From Amycolatopsis camponoti (lineage in GTDB: Bacteria > Actinomycetota > Actinomycetes > Mycobacteriales > Pseudonocardiaceae), in the NCBI RefSeq assembly GCF_902497555.1, contig NZ_CABVGP010000001.1, forward strand, positions 682,001 through 746,000: a DNA stretch of 64,000 bases. The letters run 5' to 3'. The translations under genes were made by a program, and so were the position numbers. This document shows, in pieces, positions 32,483 to 42,041 of this stretch; the stretch's first letter is position 1, and the number at the start of each line of letters is the position of its first letter. The notes under the pieces were generated by a model. It was given only the letters and a program-made list of their open reading frames with translations. It was not told the DNA's origin and made no database searches.

Positions 32483-35400
32483 TCAGTCGAACGCCTTCGA
32501 GATCAGCGCCTTCTGCTCCACCTCGTGCACCTTCGACGAACCCGCCGACGGCGCCGCCATCGGGCGGCGGGAGACGACTTCCAGGTTCGAGAAGAGCTCC
32601 GGGAACTTGCGGGGCAGGTTCAGGCCGAAGAACGGCCACGCGCCCTGGTTCTCCGGCTCCTCCTGGACCCACACGACCTGCGAAGCGTTCGTGTAGCGCT
32701 CCAGCGCCGCCAGCAGCTTCTTCTTCGGCAGCGGGTAGTACTGCTCGATCCGCACGATCGCGACGTCGTCCGCCTCGCGCTTCGTCCGCTCCGCCACCAG
32801 CTCCCAGTACAGCTTCCCGGAGGTCAGCAGCACCTTGCGGATCTTCGCCGGGTCCGGCGTCACGTCGTCGATGACCGACATGAACCGGCTCTGGCCGGTG
32901 AAGTCCTCGGTCGAGGAGGTCGCGGCCTTGTTGCGCAGCATCGACTTCGGCGTGAAGACGATCAGCGGGCGCTGGATGCCGTCGAGGGCGTGCCGGCGCA
33001 GCAGGTGGAAGTAGTTCGCCGGGGTGGACGGCACCGCCACGGTCATCGAACCCTCCGCGCACAGCGAGAGGAACCGCTCGATGCGGCCCGACGTGTGGTC
33101 CGGGCCCTGGCCCTCCTGGCCGTGCGGCAGCAGCAGCACGACGTCCGAGCGCTGGCCCCACTTGGCCTCGCCGGAGGAGATGTACTCGTCGATGACGGTC
33201 TGCGCGCCGTTGACGAAGTCACCGAACTGCGCTTCCCACATGACCAGCGACTCGGGGTTCGCCACCGAGTAGCCGTACTCGAAGCCGACGGCCGCGTACT
33301 CCGACAGCGCCGAGTCGTAGATCATCACGCGGCCCTGGCCCTCGGCCAGGTTCTGCAGCGGCGAGTACTCCTGGCCGGTCTTGCGGTCGATGAACACCGA
33401 GTGCCGCTGGGTGAACGTGCCGCGGCGGGAGTCCTGGCCGGACAGCCGGACGAGCCGGCTCTCCATCGCCAGCGACCCGAACGCGAGCAGCTCGCCGAAC
33501 GCCCAGTCGATGTCGCCCTCGCGGGACATCTTGTGGCGGCGCTCCATGACCGGCTTGACGCGCGGGTGCGGCGTGAAGCCCTCGGGCACGTTCACGAACG
33601 CGTCGCCGATGTGCTCCAGCGTCTCCTTGGTGATCGCCGTCGCGACCTTGGCCGGGACCTGCTGCTCCTCCTCGACCGAGGGGCTCGCCTTCGCCGGGTG
33701 CTTCTCCAGCTCCCGGACCTCGTTGAAGACGTGCTCCAGCTGGCTCGAGAAGTCGCGCAGCGCGGCTTCGGCCTCTTCGACGGAGATGTCCCCGCGGCCG
33801 ATCAGCGACTCCGTGTAGGTCTTCCGCACCGAACGCTTCGTGTCGATGATGTCGTACATCGCCGGCTGCGTCATCGAGGGGTCGTCGCCCTCGTTGTGGC
33901 CGCGGCGGCGGTAGCAGATCAGGTCGATGACGACGTCCTTGTGGAACGCCTGCCGGTACTCGACGGCCAGCTTGGCCACCCAGTGCGCCGCCTCCGGGTC
34001 GTCACCGTTCACGTGGAAGATCGGCGAGCCGATCATCTTCGCGACGTCGGTGGCGTACTGCGACGAGCGCGAGTGCTCCGGCGCGGTCGTGAAGCCGACC
34101 TGGTTGTTGACGATGACGTGCACGGTGCCGCCGGTGCGGTACCCGCGCAGCAGTGACAGGTTCAGCGTCTCGGCGACGACGCCCTGGCCCGCGAAGGCCG
34201 CGTCGCCGTGCATCAGGACCGGCAGCACGGTGTAGCCTTCGCCGCCCTTGTCCAGGAGGTCCTGCTTCGCGCGGACGATGCCCTCGAGCACCGGGTCCAC
34301 GGTCTCCAGGTGCGACGGGTTCGCCGTCAGCGAGACCTTCGTCTCGCCGTCGCCGAACATGCGGAAGTACTTGCCCTCCGCGCCGAGGTGGTACTTCACG
34401 TCACCGGAGCCGTGCGCCTGGCCCGGGTCGAGGTTGCCCTCGAACTCCTGGAAGATCTGGCTGATCGGCTTGCCGACGATGTTGGCCAGCACGTTCAGCC
34501 GGCCGCGGTGCGGCATGCCGATGACGACCTCGTCGAGCTCGTGCTCGGCGGCCTTGTCCAGCAGCGTGTCGAGCAGCGGGATCGCCGTCTCGCCGCCTTC
34601 GAGCGAGAAGCGCTTCTGGCCGACGTACTTGGTCTGCAGGAACGTCTCGAACGCCTCGGCGGCGTTCAGCTTCGAGAGCACGTACTTCTGGACCGCGGGG
34701 TCCGGCTTCTCGTGCGGGATCTCGACGCGCTCCTGGATCCAGCGGCGCTCCTCGGGGTCGAGGATGTGCGTGTACTCGATGCCCACCGTGCGGCAGTACG
34801 AGTTGCGCAGCACGCCCAGGATGTCGCGCAGCTTCATCCGCTCCTGGCCGGCGAAGCCGCCGACCGGGAACTCGCGGTCGAGGTCCCAGAGCGTCAGGCC
34901 GTGGGACAGGACGTCCAGGTCGGCGTGGCTGCGCTGGCGGTAGTTCAGCGGGTCGGTGTCGGCCATCAGGTGACCGCGCATCCGGAACGCGTCGATCAGC
35001 TCGATCACGCGGGCGGTCTTGTCGACCGGGCCCTCGGGGATGTCGGCGACCCAGCGGATCGGCTCGTACGGCAGGCGCAGGCTCGTGAAGACGTCGTCGT
35101 AGAAGCCGTCTTCGCCGAGCAGCAGCTGGTGGATGCGCTTGAGGAACTCGCCGGACTCCGCGCCCTGGATGATGCGGTGGTCGTAGGTCGAGGTCAGCGT
35201 CATGATCTTGCTGATGGCCAGGTCGACCAGCGTCTTTTCGCTGGTGCCCTCGAACGACGCCGGGTACTGCATGGCGCCGACGCCGATGATGGCGCCCTGG
35301 CCGGCCTGCAGGCGCGGCACCGAGTGGTTGGTGCCGATGCCGCCCGGGTTGGTCAGCGAGATCGTGGTGCCGGCGAAGTCGTCCGCGGTCAGCTTGTTGT

Positions 35401-36193
35401 TGCGGGCCTTCTTGACGACGTCCTCGTAGGCCTGCCAGAACTGCAGGAACGACATGTCCTCGGTGTTCTTGACCGAGGCCACGACGAGGTTGCGCGAGCC
35501 GTCCTTGCCCTTCATGTCGATCGCGAGCCCGAAGTTGACGTGCTCCGGCGTGATCGCGAACGGCTTCCCGTCGATGACCTGGTAGTGCCGGTTCATGTTC
35601 GGGTAGTTCTTCAGCGCCCGCACCATGGCGTAGCCGATGAGGTGCGTGAAGGAGATCTTGCCACCGCGGGTGCGCTTGAGGTGGTTGTTGATGACGATGC
35701 GGTTGTCGGCCATCAGCTTGGCCGGGACCGCGCGCACGCTGGTCGCGGTGGGGACGCTCAGCGAGGCGTCCATGTTCTTCGCGATGGCGGCCGCGGCGCC
35801 GCGCAGCTGCTTCGACTCCGGCTCGTCCTTCTTCGCGTCGGCCTTCGGCTCCGCCTTGGCTGCGGCCGGCTTCGGCGCGGCCTTCGGCTCGGTCTTCGCG
35901 GGGGCCGCCTTCGCCGGGGCCGGCTTGGTGGCCGCCTGCTTGGCCGCCGACTCGGCGTTCTGCACGGCCTTGGGCGACGGCTGCGAAGCCTGGCCGTTGG
36001 TGGCCGGCTTGGCTTCGGCCTGCTGCCGGGCGTTGTCCGCCTTGGCCTGCGCGTTCTGCGTCGGCTTGAAGTCCGCGAAGAAGTCGTGCCAGGCGGCATC
36101 GACTGAGGAAGGGTCGGCGAGGAACTGGTCGTACATCTCCTCGACCAGCCACTCGTTGGGGCCGAATTGTGACGCAGGGCTGCTGCTGGACAC
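32483..36193 (-). CDS. kgd: Multifunctional 2-oxoglutarate decarboxylase/dehydrogenase (Kgd/SucA-OdhA)
   Basis: TCA-cycle enzyme of 1236 residues, full length for actinobacterial Kgd. N-terminal [19 protein letters not shown] segment, an Ala/Lys/Pro-rich linker (~50-125), an E2-type acyltransferase domain (~130-365) with [16 protein letters not shown] holding the catalytic His, then the thiamine-diphosphate E1 domain with [26 protein letters not shown] and [10 protein letters not shown]. It makes succinic semialdehyde, hydroxy-oxoadipate or succinyl-CoA depending on partners, and is inhibited by the FHA protein GarA/OdhI in relatives. GTG 36193 has GAGGCGAG upstream. Confidence 0.97.
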   Translation of the reverse strand: MSSSSPASQFGPNEWLVEEMYDQFLADPSSVDAAWHDFFADFKPTQNAQAKADNARQQAEAKPATNGQASQPSPKAVQNAESAAKQAATKPAPAKAAPAKTEPKAAPKPAAAKAEPKADAKKDEPESKQLRGAAAAIAKNMDASLSVPTATSVRAVPAKLMADNRIVINNHLKRTRGGKISFTHLIGYAMVRALKNYPNMNRHYQVIDGKPFAITPEHVNFGLAIDMKGKDGSRNLVVASVKNTEDMSFLQFWQAYEDVVKKARNNKLTADDFAGTTISLTNPGGIGTNHSVPRLQAGQGAIIGVGAMQYPASFEGTSEKTLVDLAISKIMTLTSTYDHRIIQGAESGEFLKRIHQLLLGEDGFYDDVFTSLRLPYEPIRWVADIPEGPVDKTARVIELIDAFRMRGHLMADTDPLNYRQRSHADLDVLSHGLTLWDLDREFPVGGFAGQERMKLRDILGVLRNSYCRTVGIEYTHILDPEERRWIQERVEIPHEKPDPAVQKYVLSKLNAAEAFETFLQTKYVGQKRFSLEGGETAIPLLDTLLDKAAEHELDEVVIGMPHRGRLNVLANIVGKPISQIFQEFEGNLDPGQAHGSGDVKYHLGAEGKYFRMFGDGETKVSLTANPSHLETVDPVLEGIVRAKQDLLDKGGEGYTVLPVLMHGDAAFAGQGVVAETLNLSLLRGYRTGGTVHVIVNNQVGFTTAPEHSRSSQYATDVAKMIGSPIFHVNGDDPEAAHWVAKLAVEYRQAFHKDVVIDLICYRRRGHNEGDDPSMTQPAMYDIIDTKRSVRKTYTESLIGRGDISVEEAEAALRDFSSQLEHVFNEVRELEKHPAKASPSVEEEQQVPAKVATAITKETLEHIGDAFVNVPEGFTPHPRVKPVMERRHKMSREGDIDWAFGELLAFGSLAMESRLVRLSGQDSRRGTFTQRHSVFIDRKTGQEYSPLQNLAEGQGRVMIYDSALSEYAAVGFEYGYSVANPESLVMWEAQFGDFVNGAQTVIDEYISSGEAKWGQRSDVVLLLPHGQEGQGPDHTSGRIERFLSLCAEGSMTVAVPSTPANYFHLLRRHALDGIQRPLIVFTPKSMLRNKAATSSTEDFTGQSRFMSVIDDVTPDPAKIRKVLLTSGKLYWELVAERTKREADDVAIVRIEQYYPLPKKKLLAALERYTNASQVVWVQEEPENQGAWPFFGLNLPRKFPELFSNLEVVSRRPMAAPSAGSSKVHEVEQKALISKAFD

Positions 36194-36346
36194 GGCTGGG
36201 GCTCGCCTCTATCCGTCTCGATCTCGATCATGAATCCGCTGATGCGCCTACCAGGCTAACCCCCTCGGTGACCGCGATGTGATGGAACCGGCCTGTGTGA
36301 GGCGTGGCGCACTAGGGGATCGGTCACTGACTCGATCAAGATGTGC

Positions 36347-36378
36347 TAAGGGAACCTTAAGCGCTGTACCCGGTACAG
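36347..36378. promoter_or_regulatory. Two adjacent inverted repeats upstream of kgd
   Basis: TAAGG-GAA-CCTTA (36347-36359) and CTGTACC-C-GGTACAG (36364-36378) lie about 155-185 bases before the kgd start, in the divergent gap with the small CxxC protein gene. Either could be a repressor or activator site for kgd. Confidence 0.45.
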
Positions 36379-36430
36379 GGTTCGCGGGCTCTTTCGCCGG
36401 GGTTGGTCCTCCGGTGTGGGGACGTTCACC

Positions 36431-36724
36431 ATGGCGGGTTCCACTGGAGGGATGTGGCTGGTCGAATGTCCTTCGTTCTGGGACCAGGGCCTGGTGCGGC
36501 CGCTGGTGACGGAGTCCGGCACGGTCGTGCTGCGGTGCGACTCGTGCCAGGCGGTCTGGCCGACGCTGGCCGACTTCGAGGAGATGGAGTGGGTCGAGCC
36601 CGACGAGCCGGACTGGCTGGTCGGAGCCGGGGTGCACGTGCGCCCGGGGACGGTCCGGTGGGCTTCGCGGCCGGACGTCGAGGCGGCGGGGCTGGGCTCC
36701 CTGAAGTGGCGGGCGCTGCCTTAG
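36431..36724 (+). CDS. Small hypothetical protein with a CxxC pair
   Basis: About 97 residues. Acidic, with WLVECPSFWDQGLVRPLVTESGTVVLRCDSCQAVWPTLADFEEMEW: Cys, then CDSC, as in small rubredoxin-like or zinc-ribbon proteins that check nucleic acids or ligands, but only three cysteines are present. No family recognised. ATG 36431 has GGGGA 9 bases before it; ATG 36452 (MWLVECP) is an alternative. Its stop codon overlaps that of the convergent DUF4291 gene. Confidence 0.55.
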   Translation: MAGSTGGMWLVECPSFWDQGLVRPLVTESGTVVLRCDSCQAVWPTLADFEEMEWVEPDEPDWLVGAGVHVRPGTVRWASRPDVEAAGLGSLKWRALP

Positions 36725-37257
36725 ACGGTGGCCTCGATGGCCTTCTTCACCTCGGCTGACAGCTCGTACGGCGGCTCGTGGGGGACGAGCTTCACCGCCT
36801 TGTGCAGCTGGTCGGTGGCCAGGAGGCCGGAGATGTCGCGCACCACCGGGGTGACGTCGGTGATCGACTGGATCCATTCATCGACGTAGTGGCCGACCGC
36901 TTCGCCGGTGAGGCCGATGCGGATCGCTTCGAAGTTCAGCGGCGTGTGGTCGAGATCTCGCTCGGCGTCCCACTGGATGAGCACCGGACCCTCATGCGAG
37001 AGGGCCCACTCGAAGCCCTCGCGCTCGAGGTCGACGGCCAGGACGCGCTCGTGGCCGGGCTTGCTCCCGTTGCCGCTGTGGTAGGCGGCCAGACGGAAGG
37101 ACAGGTCGAGCCAGACGGTGCGGTCCGGCTCCCCGAAGGTCTGCTTCTCGAGCGCGGCGTCGGCGACGGCCGGTGAGCACGCCTGGTAGACGCGGACCGT
37201 CGTCTCGGTCTGCGCAGCTCGCACCTGCCGGTCGGGGACCCGCTTCTCTTCGAACAT
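36721..37257 (-). CDS. DUF4291 family protein
   Basis: Protein of 178 residues of the DUF4291 family: PDRQVRAAQTETTVRVYQACSP, WLDLSFRLAAYHSGNGSKPGHERVLAVDLEREGFEWAL, VLIQWDAERDLDHTPLNFEAIRIGLTGEAV. The family has no known biochemical role; the conserved YQA, KPGHERVLA and QWDPERD segments suggest an enzyme or nucleotide-binding fold. ATG 37257 (MFEEKRVPDRQ) matches the family start; ATG 37266 is also possible. The large open frame that continues upstream antiparallel to the ABC transporter frame is not coding. Confidence 0.85.
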   Translation of the reverse strand: MFEEKRVPDRQVRAAQTETTVRVYQACSPAVADAALEKQTFGEPDRTVWLDLSFRLAAYHSGNGSKPGHERVLAVDLEREGFEWALSHEGPVLIQWDAERDLDHTPLNFEAIRIGLTGEAVGHYVDEWIQSITDVTPVVRDISGLLATDQLHKAVKLVPHEPPYELSAEVKKAIEATV

Positions 37258-37307
37258 GCCTGCCATGCTCCCAGCGCCCCGGCCGCCCGGCCACGGACTT
37301 TCGGCGT

Positions 37308-40300
37308 TCAGCCGAGGGACCAGAGGCGGGCGTAGAGGCCGTCGGCCGCCAGGAGTTCCTCGTGGGTTCCGGTTTCCGCGATGCGGCCGTGGTCCAGGAC
37401 CACGATGCGGTCCGCACGGGCCGCCGTGGCCAGGCGGTGGGCCACCACGAACGTCGTGCGGCGGCGGGACACCGTCTCCGTCGCGCGCAGGACCGCCGCC
37501 TCCGTCGAGGGGTCCAGGGCCGCCGTCGCCTCGTCGAGCAGCAGGACGTCCGGGTCCACCAGCTCCGCCCGCGCCAGGGCCACCAGCTGGCGCTGCCCCG
37601 CCGACAGCGACCGGCCGCGTTCGCCCACCGGTTGCAGGAAGCCCGCCGGCAGGGCCGCGACGCCGTCGAACGCGCCCACCGCGCGGACCGCCGCCTCCAC
37701 CTCGGCGTCGGTCGCCGCCGGCCGGCCGTAGCGGACGTTGTCCGCCACCGTGCCCGAGAACAGGTGCGCCTCCTGCGGCACCACGCCCATCCGGCGCCGC
37801 AGGCCGTCGAGCTGGTACTCGCGGACGTCCGTGCCGTCGATCCGGACCTCGCCGCCGGTGACGTCGTAGTAGCGCGCCACCAGTTTCACCGCCGTCGACT
37901 TGCCCGCGCCGGTCGCACCGACCAGCGCGATCGTCTCCCCGGCCGCGACGTCCAGCGAGAACTGCTCCAGCGCCGGGGTCTCGGCGCCGGTGTAGGAGAA
38001 GTCGACCTCCTTGAACGAGACCTCGCCGCGCAGCCGCGGCGGCACCGCGACGGCGTTCTCCGCCGCCGGCACCGACGTCGGCGTCCGCAGCAGGTCGCCG
38101 ATCCGGTTCAGGCCGACGCGGGCCTGCTGGTAGCCGTCGAACACCGACGACAGCTGCTGGATCGGCGAGAAGAACTGCTGCAGGTACAGCAGGAACGCGA
38201 GCAGCACGCCGGCCGACAGCGTCCCGGCCGAGACGCGGTCGGCGCCCGCGACCAGCACGGTCGTCGTCGCCAGGTCGGACAGCAGCGCCACCAGCGGGAA
38301 GTACGTCGCGACGTACCGTTGGGCCCGCAGCCGCGAGCGCCGGTAGTCGTCGCTGCGCGAAGCGAACGCCTCCGCGGAACGGTCTTCGCGCGTGAACGCC
38401 TGGGCGACGCGCAGCCCGCTGACGTTCTCCTGCATGTCCGCGTTGACGACGCTGACCCGCTCGCGGGCCTCGTTGTACGCCTTCGACGCCGCCCGCCGGA
38501 AGATCACCGTGGCCACCGCCAGGACCGGCACCATCGCCAGCGCGAACATCGCCAGCCCGGCGTCGGTGACCAGCAGCGCCGCCGTGATCCCGGCCAGCGT
38601 CAGCGCGCTGACCACCGCCGTCGCGAGCCCGGTCTGCAGGAACGTCGAGAGCGCGTCGACGTCCGTCGTCATCCGGGTCATGATCTTCCCGGACAGCTCC
38701 CGCTCGTAGTAGTCGAGCCCGAGCCGCTGCAGGTGCGCGTAGCTGCGGACGCGCAGCGCGTACAGCACCGTCTCGCCGACCCGCGACGTCAGGCGCGTCT
38801 GGGCGAACACCACCGCCCAGTCGGCCGCGATCACCAGGGCGCCGATGCCGGCGGCCAGCCAGATCATCGACTCCACGCCCGCGCGGACGCCGTGGTCGAC
38901 GCCGAACTGGTAGAGCCCCGGCAGCGCGATCGACGCCAGCGCGTCCGCCGCCACCAGCCCGATGACCAGCGCCAGGGGCCAGCGGACGGGCCGCAGCAGC
39001 CGGCCCAGCCGGAAGCCGGGGTCGGGCGCGGTGACGTCCACATCGGACATCCGCGGCTCGTCCGCGGCGGGCGGGAGCTTGCGCACGCCTTCGATCAGCT
39101 CCGGCGTCGGCGGCACGTCGAGGCCGCCGCCCCCGCCCCCGCCGACGAACCCGCTGCTGTTCGGGTTGCCGCTGCGCTGCCGCGCCGCGTCGGCCAGGTC
39201 GTCGACCTCGTCGCGGCTCTCGTCCCGCGGCCACAGCGCCCGCGTGATCCCCGCCGGGCCGCGGTCGAGGCCTTCGCAGCGGTGCTTCTCCTCGACGTCG
39301 TCGCCCGGGCCCGCGACCAGCTCGCGGAACAGCGGGCAGCGCGCCGTCAGCTCGGCTTCGGTGCCGACGTCGACGACGCGGCCCTCGTCCAGGACCGCGA
39401 TCCGGTCGGCCAGCGCCAGCGTCGAGCGCCGGTGCGCGATCAGCAGTGTCGTGCGGCTCGCGGTGACCGAGCGCAGGGTTTCGTGGATCGCCGCTTCGGT
39501 GACGGTGTCGATGGCCGACGTCGCGTCGTCGAGGATCAGGATCCGCGGGTCGGTGATGAGCGCCCGGGCCAGCCCGAGCCGCTGCCGCTGCCCGCCCGAC
39601 AGCGTCAGCCCGCGCTCGCCGACCAGCGTGTCGTAGCCGTCGGGCAAGGCGCGGATGAACTCGTCCGCCTCGGCCGCGCGCGCGGCCGCGACGATCTCCT
39701 CCTCGCTCGCGTCCGGACGGCCGTAGGCGATGTTGTCCCGGATCGACGAGGAGAACAGGAATGCCTCCTCGAACACCACGCCGATCGCCTGCCGCAGCTG
39801 CCGCAGCGGGACGTCCCGGACGTCGAGACCACCGACCCGCACCGAGCCCGCGTGCACGTCGTAGAACCGGGGCAGCAGCAGGGAGATCGTCGACTTCCCG
39901 GAGCCCGCGGTGCCGACCAGCGCGAGGGTCTCGCCCGGGTTCGCGGTGACCGACAGCCCGGCCAGCACCGGGTCGGTCCGCGTGTAGCCGAATCGGACGT
40001 CGGCCAGCTCGACGCCGAGCGGCCCCGGCGGCAGCGGCCGCGCGTCGGGGGCGTCGACGACCTCGGGTTGCGCGTCGATCAGCTCGTACACGCGCTCGGC
40101 GCCGGCGCGGGTCAGCTGGGCCTGCACGACCAGGCCGGACAGCATCCGGGCCGGGCCGATCAGCGTCGCGAGGTAGGTCGCGAAGGCGAGGAAGGTGCCG
40201 AGGGTGATCGAGCCGTTCAGCGCGAGGACGCCGCCGATGCCGAGCACGGCGACCTGACCGGCGGCGGGCAGGGCCGCGGTGGTCGCCGTCGGCACCGCCG

Positions 40301-41060
40301 ACAGCTTCGCCGCGCGAAGCCGCTCCGCGAACAGCTTGCGCGCGGTTCCTTCGAGCTTCGAGACCTCCCGTGTCTCCTGGCCGAAGCCCTTCACGACGCG
40401 CACGCCGGTGACGGTCTCCTCGACCTGCTGCGCGACGTCCGCCGCGCGCTGCTGCGCCGACCACGTCGCCGGGAAGAGGCGCTTGCGGCTGCGGGCGATG
40501 ACGACGCCGACCGCGGGCGTGACGACCAGCGCGATCAGCGTCAGCACCGGCGACATCCACAGCATCGCGGCGAACGACAGCACCGCGAAGATCACCGAGC
40601 CGAACGACAGCGGGATCTGCATGAGGATTCCGACGACCAGCTGCAGGTCCGAAATCGCGCGCGAGACGACCTGGCCGGTGCGCAGCGCGTCCTGCTTGCC
40701 GCCGTCGAGGCGCGAGACCGCGTTGAAGACCTTCTGCCGCAGGTCGTGCTGGACGTCGAGGGCGAGCTTCCCGCCGAAGTAGCGGCGCAGGAAGGCGGTG
40801 GCGAACGCGACCAGTTGCAACGACACCAGGAAGACGGCGATCCCGGGCAGCGCACCGGTCTGCCCCGCCACGGCGTCGTCCACCGCCGTGCGCACCAGCA
40901 GCGGGCTCGCCGCCTGCACGCCGACGCTGAACACGGCGGCGAGCAGCGACAGCACGACGATGGCGCGGTGCTCCCAAGCCGCGGCGGACAGCCGGCGGAC
41001 CCAGCCGACGGTCTCAGCGGGTGGGAGCTCTTGACGGGAGCGAGGAGGAGCGATGGTCAC
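37308..41060 (-). CDS. Fused full-length ABC exporter (TMD-NBD-TMD-NBD), asymmetric ATP sites
   Basis: 1250-residue multidrug-type exporter, two half-transporters in one chain, similar in layout to Rv0194. First half: six helices (~30-320), Walker A GTAGSGKST (~383), signature LSGGQ, Walker B ILILDDATSAID where the catalytic Glu is Asp. A ~100-residue linker with a run of eight glycines (SSGFVGGGGGGGGLDVP region) joins the halves. Second half: Walker A GATGAGKST (~1047), signature LSAGQ, canonical VLLLDEATAALD. So one ATP site is degenerate, as in heterodimeric exporters. GTG 41060 lies 6 bases after TAGTGT, a leaderless promoter. Substrate unknown; drugs or lipids are family options. Confidence 0.93.
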   Translation of the reverse strand: MTIAPPRSRQELPPAETVGWVRRLSAAAWEHRAIVVLSLLAAVFSVGVQAASPLLVRTAVDDAVAGQTGALPGIAVFLVSLQLVAFATAFLRRYFGGKLALDVQHDLRQKVFNAVSRLDGGKQDALRTGQVVSRAISDLQLVVGILMQIPLSFGSVIFAVLSFAAMLWMSPVLTLIALVVTPAVGVVIARSRKRLFPATWSAQQRAADVAQQVEETVTGVRVVKGFGQETREVSKLEGTARKLFAERLRAAKLSAVPTATTAALPAAGQVAVLGIGGVLALNGSITLGTFLAFATYLATLIGPARMLSGLVVQAQLTRAGAERVYELIDAQPEVVDAPDARPLPPGPLGVELADVRFGYTRTDPVLAGLSVTANPGETLALVGTAGSGKSTISLLLPRFYDVHAGSVRVGGLDVRDVPLRQLRQAIGVVFEEAFLFSSSIRDNIAYGRPDASEEEIVAAARAAEADEFIRALPDGYDTLVGERGLTLSGGQRQRLGLARALITDPRILILDDATSAIDTVTEAAIHETLRSVTASRTTLLIAHRRSTLALADRIAVLDEGRVVDVGTEAELTARCPLFRELVAGPGDDVEEKHRCEGLDRGPAGITRALWPRDESRDEVDDLADAARQRSGNPNSSGFVGGGGGGGLDVPPTPELIEGVRKLPPAADEPRMSDVDVTAPDPGFRLGRLLRPVRWPLALVIGLVAADALASIALPGLYQFGVDHGVRAGVESMIWLAAGIGALVIAADWAVVFAQTRLTSRVGETVLYALRVRSYAHLQRLGLDYYERELSGKIMTRMTTDVDALSTFLQTGLATAVVSALTLAGITAALLVTDAGLAMFALAMVPVLAVATVIFRRAASKAYNEARERVSVVNADMQENVSGLRVAQAFTREDRSAEAFASRSDDYRRSRLRAQRYVATYFPLVALLSDLATTTVLVAGADRVSAGTLSAGVLLAFLLYLQQFFSPIQQLSSVFDGYQQARVGLNRIGDLLRTPTSVPAAENAVAVPPRLRGEVSFKEVDFSYTGAETPALEQFSLDVAAGETIALVGATGAGKSTAVKLVARYYDVTGGEVRIDGTDVREYQLDGLRRRMGVVPQEAHLFSGTVADNVRYGRPAATDAEVEAAVRAVGAFDGVAALPAGFLQPVGERGRSLSAGQRQLVALARAELVDPDVLLLDEATAALDPSTEAAVLRATETVSRRRTTFVVAHRLATAARADRIVVLDHGRIAETGTHEELLAADGLYARLWSLG

Positions 41061-41108
41061 GTTGTCACACTAAGCGCCGCCACCGACAAAATATTTCCCC
41101 GAACGCGA

Positions 41109-41143
41109 GGAAGGCCGCCTCGAAGACTTCGAGACGGCCTTCC
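41109..41143. terminator. Near-perfect palindrome, terminator between ABC genes
   Basis: GGAAGGCCG, one mismatch, CTCGAAG, one base, then the complements up to 41143. It ends 13 bases before the 3' end of the ABC permease gene on the minus strand and should end its operon. Confidence 0.7.
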
Positions 41144-41156
41144 CGGACGGGTGAAA

Positions 41157-42041
41157 CTACGTGATGTCGCGCTTCTGGTTGCCCGCCCAGCCGAGGCCGA
41201 AGAAGAGCATCGTCCACGCGAAGAAGATCAGCGCCGACGCCCACCAGGACAGCACGCCGGGCGCGGCCGCCGTGTACTGCAGCAGCAGCTGGGCGCCCGA
41301 GTTGACGTCGTCCGGCAGGTTGAGCGAGTTGAACCCGAACGCGTCCGCGGCGATCCCGCCGACGATCCCGTTCGCGGTGCCGTTCGGCAGGATCCCGCCC
41401 AGGAGGGTCGTCTGCCCCCACAGCAGGATCACCAGCACGTTCTCCACGATCAGGAACCACACGAGGAACAGCACCACCGCGAGCGGCACGTTGCGCAGCA
41501 CCGCGCCGAACCCGATGCCGAACAACGTCACCAGCACCGAGGCCAGGATCGTCCCGCCGAGCGCGGCCAGCCACTGGCCCGCCGACGGCCACCGGCCCGA
41601 GTCGACCGACGACATGACGGCGATCGCCGAGACGCCGAAGCTGACCAGCCCGTAGATCGCGCCCCACCCGACGTAGGTGAGCATCTTCGCCGTCAGCGCC
41701 GAAATCCGGTTCGGCGCGGTCAGGAACGTCGTCGTGATCGTCTTGCTGCGGTACTCGCCGGCGAGCGCGAAGATCCCGAACAGCCCGGGGACCAGCTGCG
41801 CGATGTTGACGCCGTGCGCGAGCGCGAGCAGCCCCACCGGCACCTGGCTCGGGTCCAGGCCGATCAGCCGGGTGACCTGCCGGGCATCGCTGTCCGAGCT
41901 CAGGAAGTCGGCGAAGTCGTTGGTGATCTTGCCCCACGCGAACGTCAGCCAGAACGCCACCAGCGCCAGCGGGATCAGCAGCACCCACCACGTCTTCAGC
42001 GACAGCGTCTTGCGGAACTCCGCCTTGATCAGGTTGCCCAT
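41157..42041 (-). CDS. ABC-2 type transporter permease
   Basis: Integral membrane protein of 294 residues with six hydrophobic helices. MGNLIKAEFRKTLSLKTWWVLLIPLALVAFWLTF is the typical ABC-2 (NatB-like) start; a long extracytoplasmic loop follows; then FALAGEYRSKTITTTFLTAPNR is the conserved cytoplasmic coupling segment. The ATG overlaps the stop codon of the ATPase gene (ATGA). With that ATPase it forms an exporter of unknown substrate. Confidence 0.9.
   Translation of the reverse strand: MGNLIKAEFRKTLSLKTWWVLLIPLALVAFWLTFAWGKITNDFADFLSSDSDARQVTRLIGLDPSQVPVGLLALAHGVNIAQLVPGLFGIFALAGEYRSKTITTTFLTAPNRISALTAKMLTYVGWGAIYGLVSFGVSAIAVMSSVDSGRWPSAGQWLAALGGTILASVLVTLFGIGFGAVLRNVPLAVVLFLVWFLIVENVLVILLWGQTTLLGGILPNGTANGIVGGIAADAFGFNSLNLPDDVNSGAQLLLQYTAAAPGVLSWWASALIFFAWTMLFFGLGWAGNQKRDIT

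Noticed and set aside
36341..36382. SigR-type promoter upstream of kgd (GGGAAC near 36350)
   Set aside because: No GTT at 16-19 bases; the nearest GGTT is 23 bases away.
36721..40977. 1418-codon frame joining the DUF4291 gene to sequence over the ABC exporter
   Set aside because: Only the last 178 residues are real protein; the rest is a shadow of the exporter gene in another frame.
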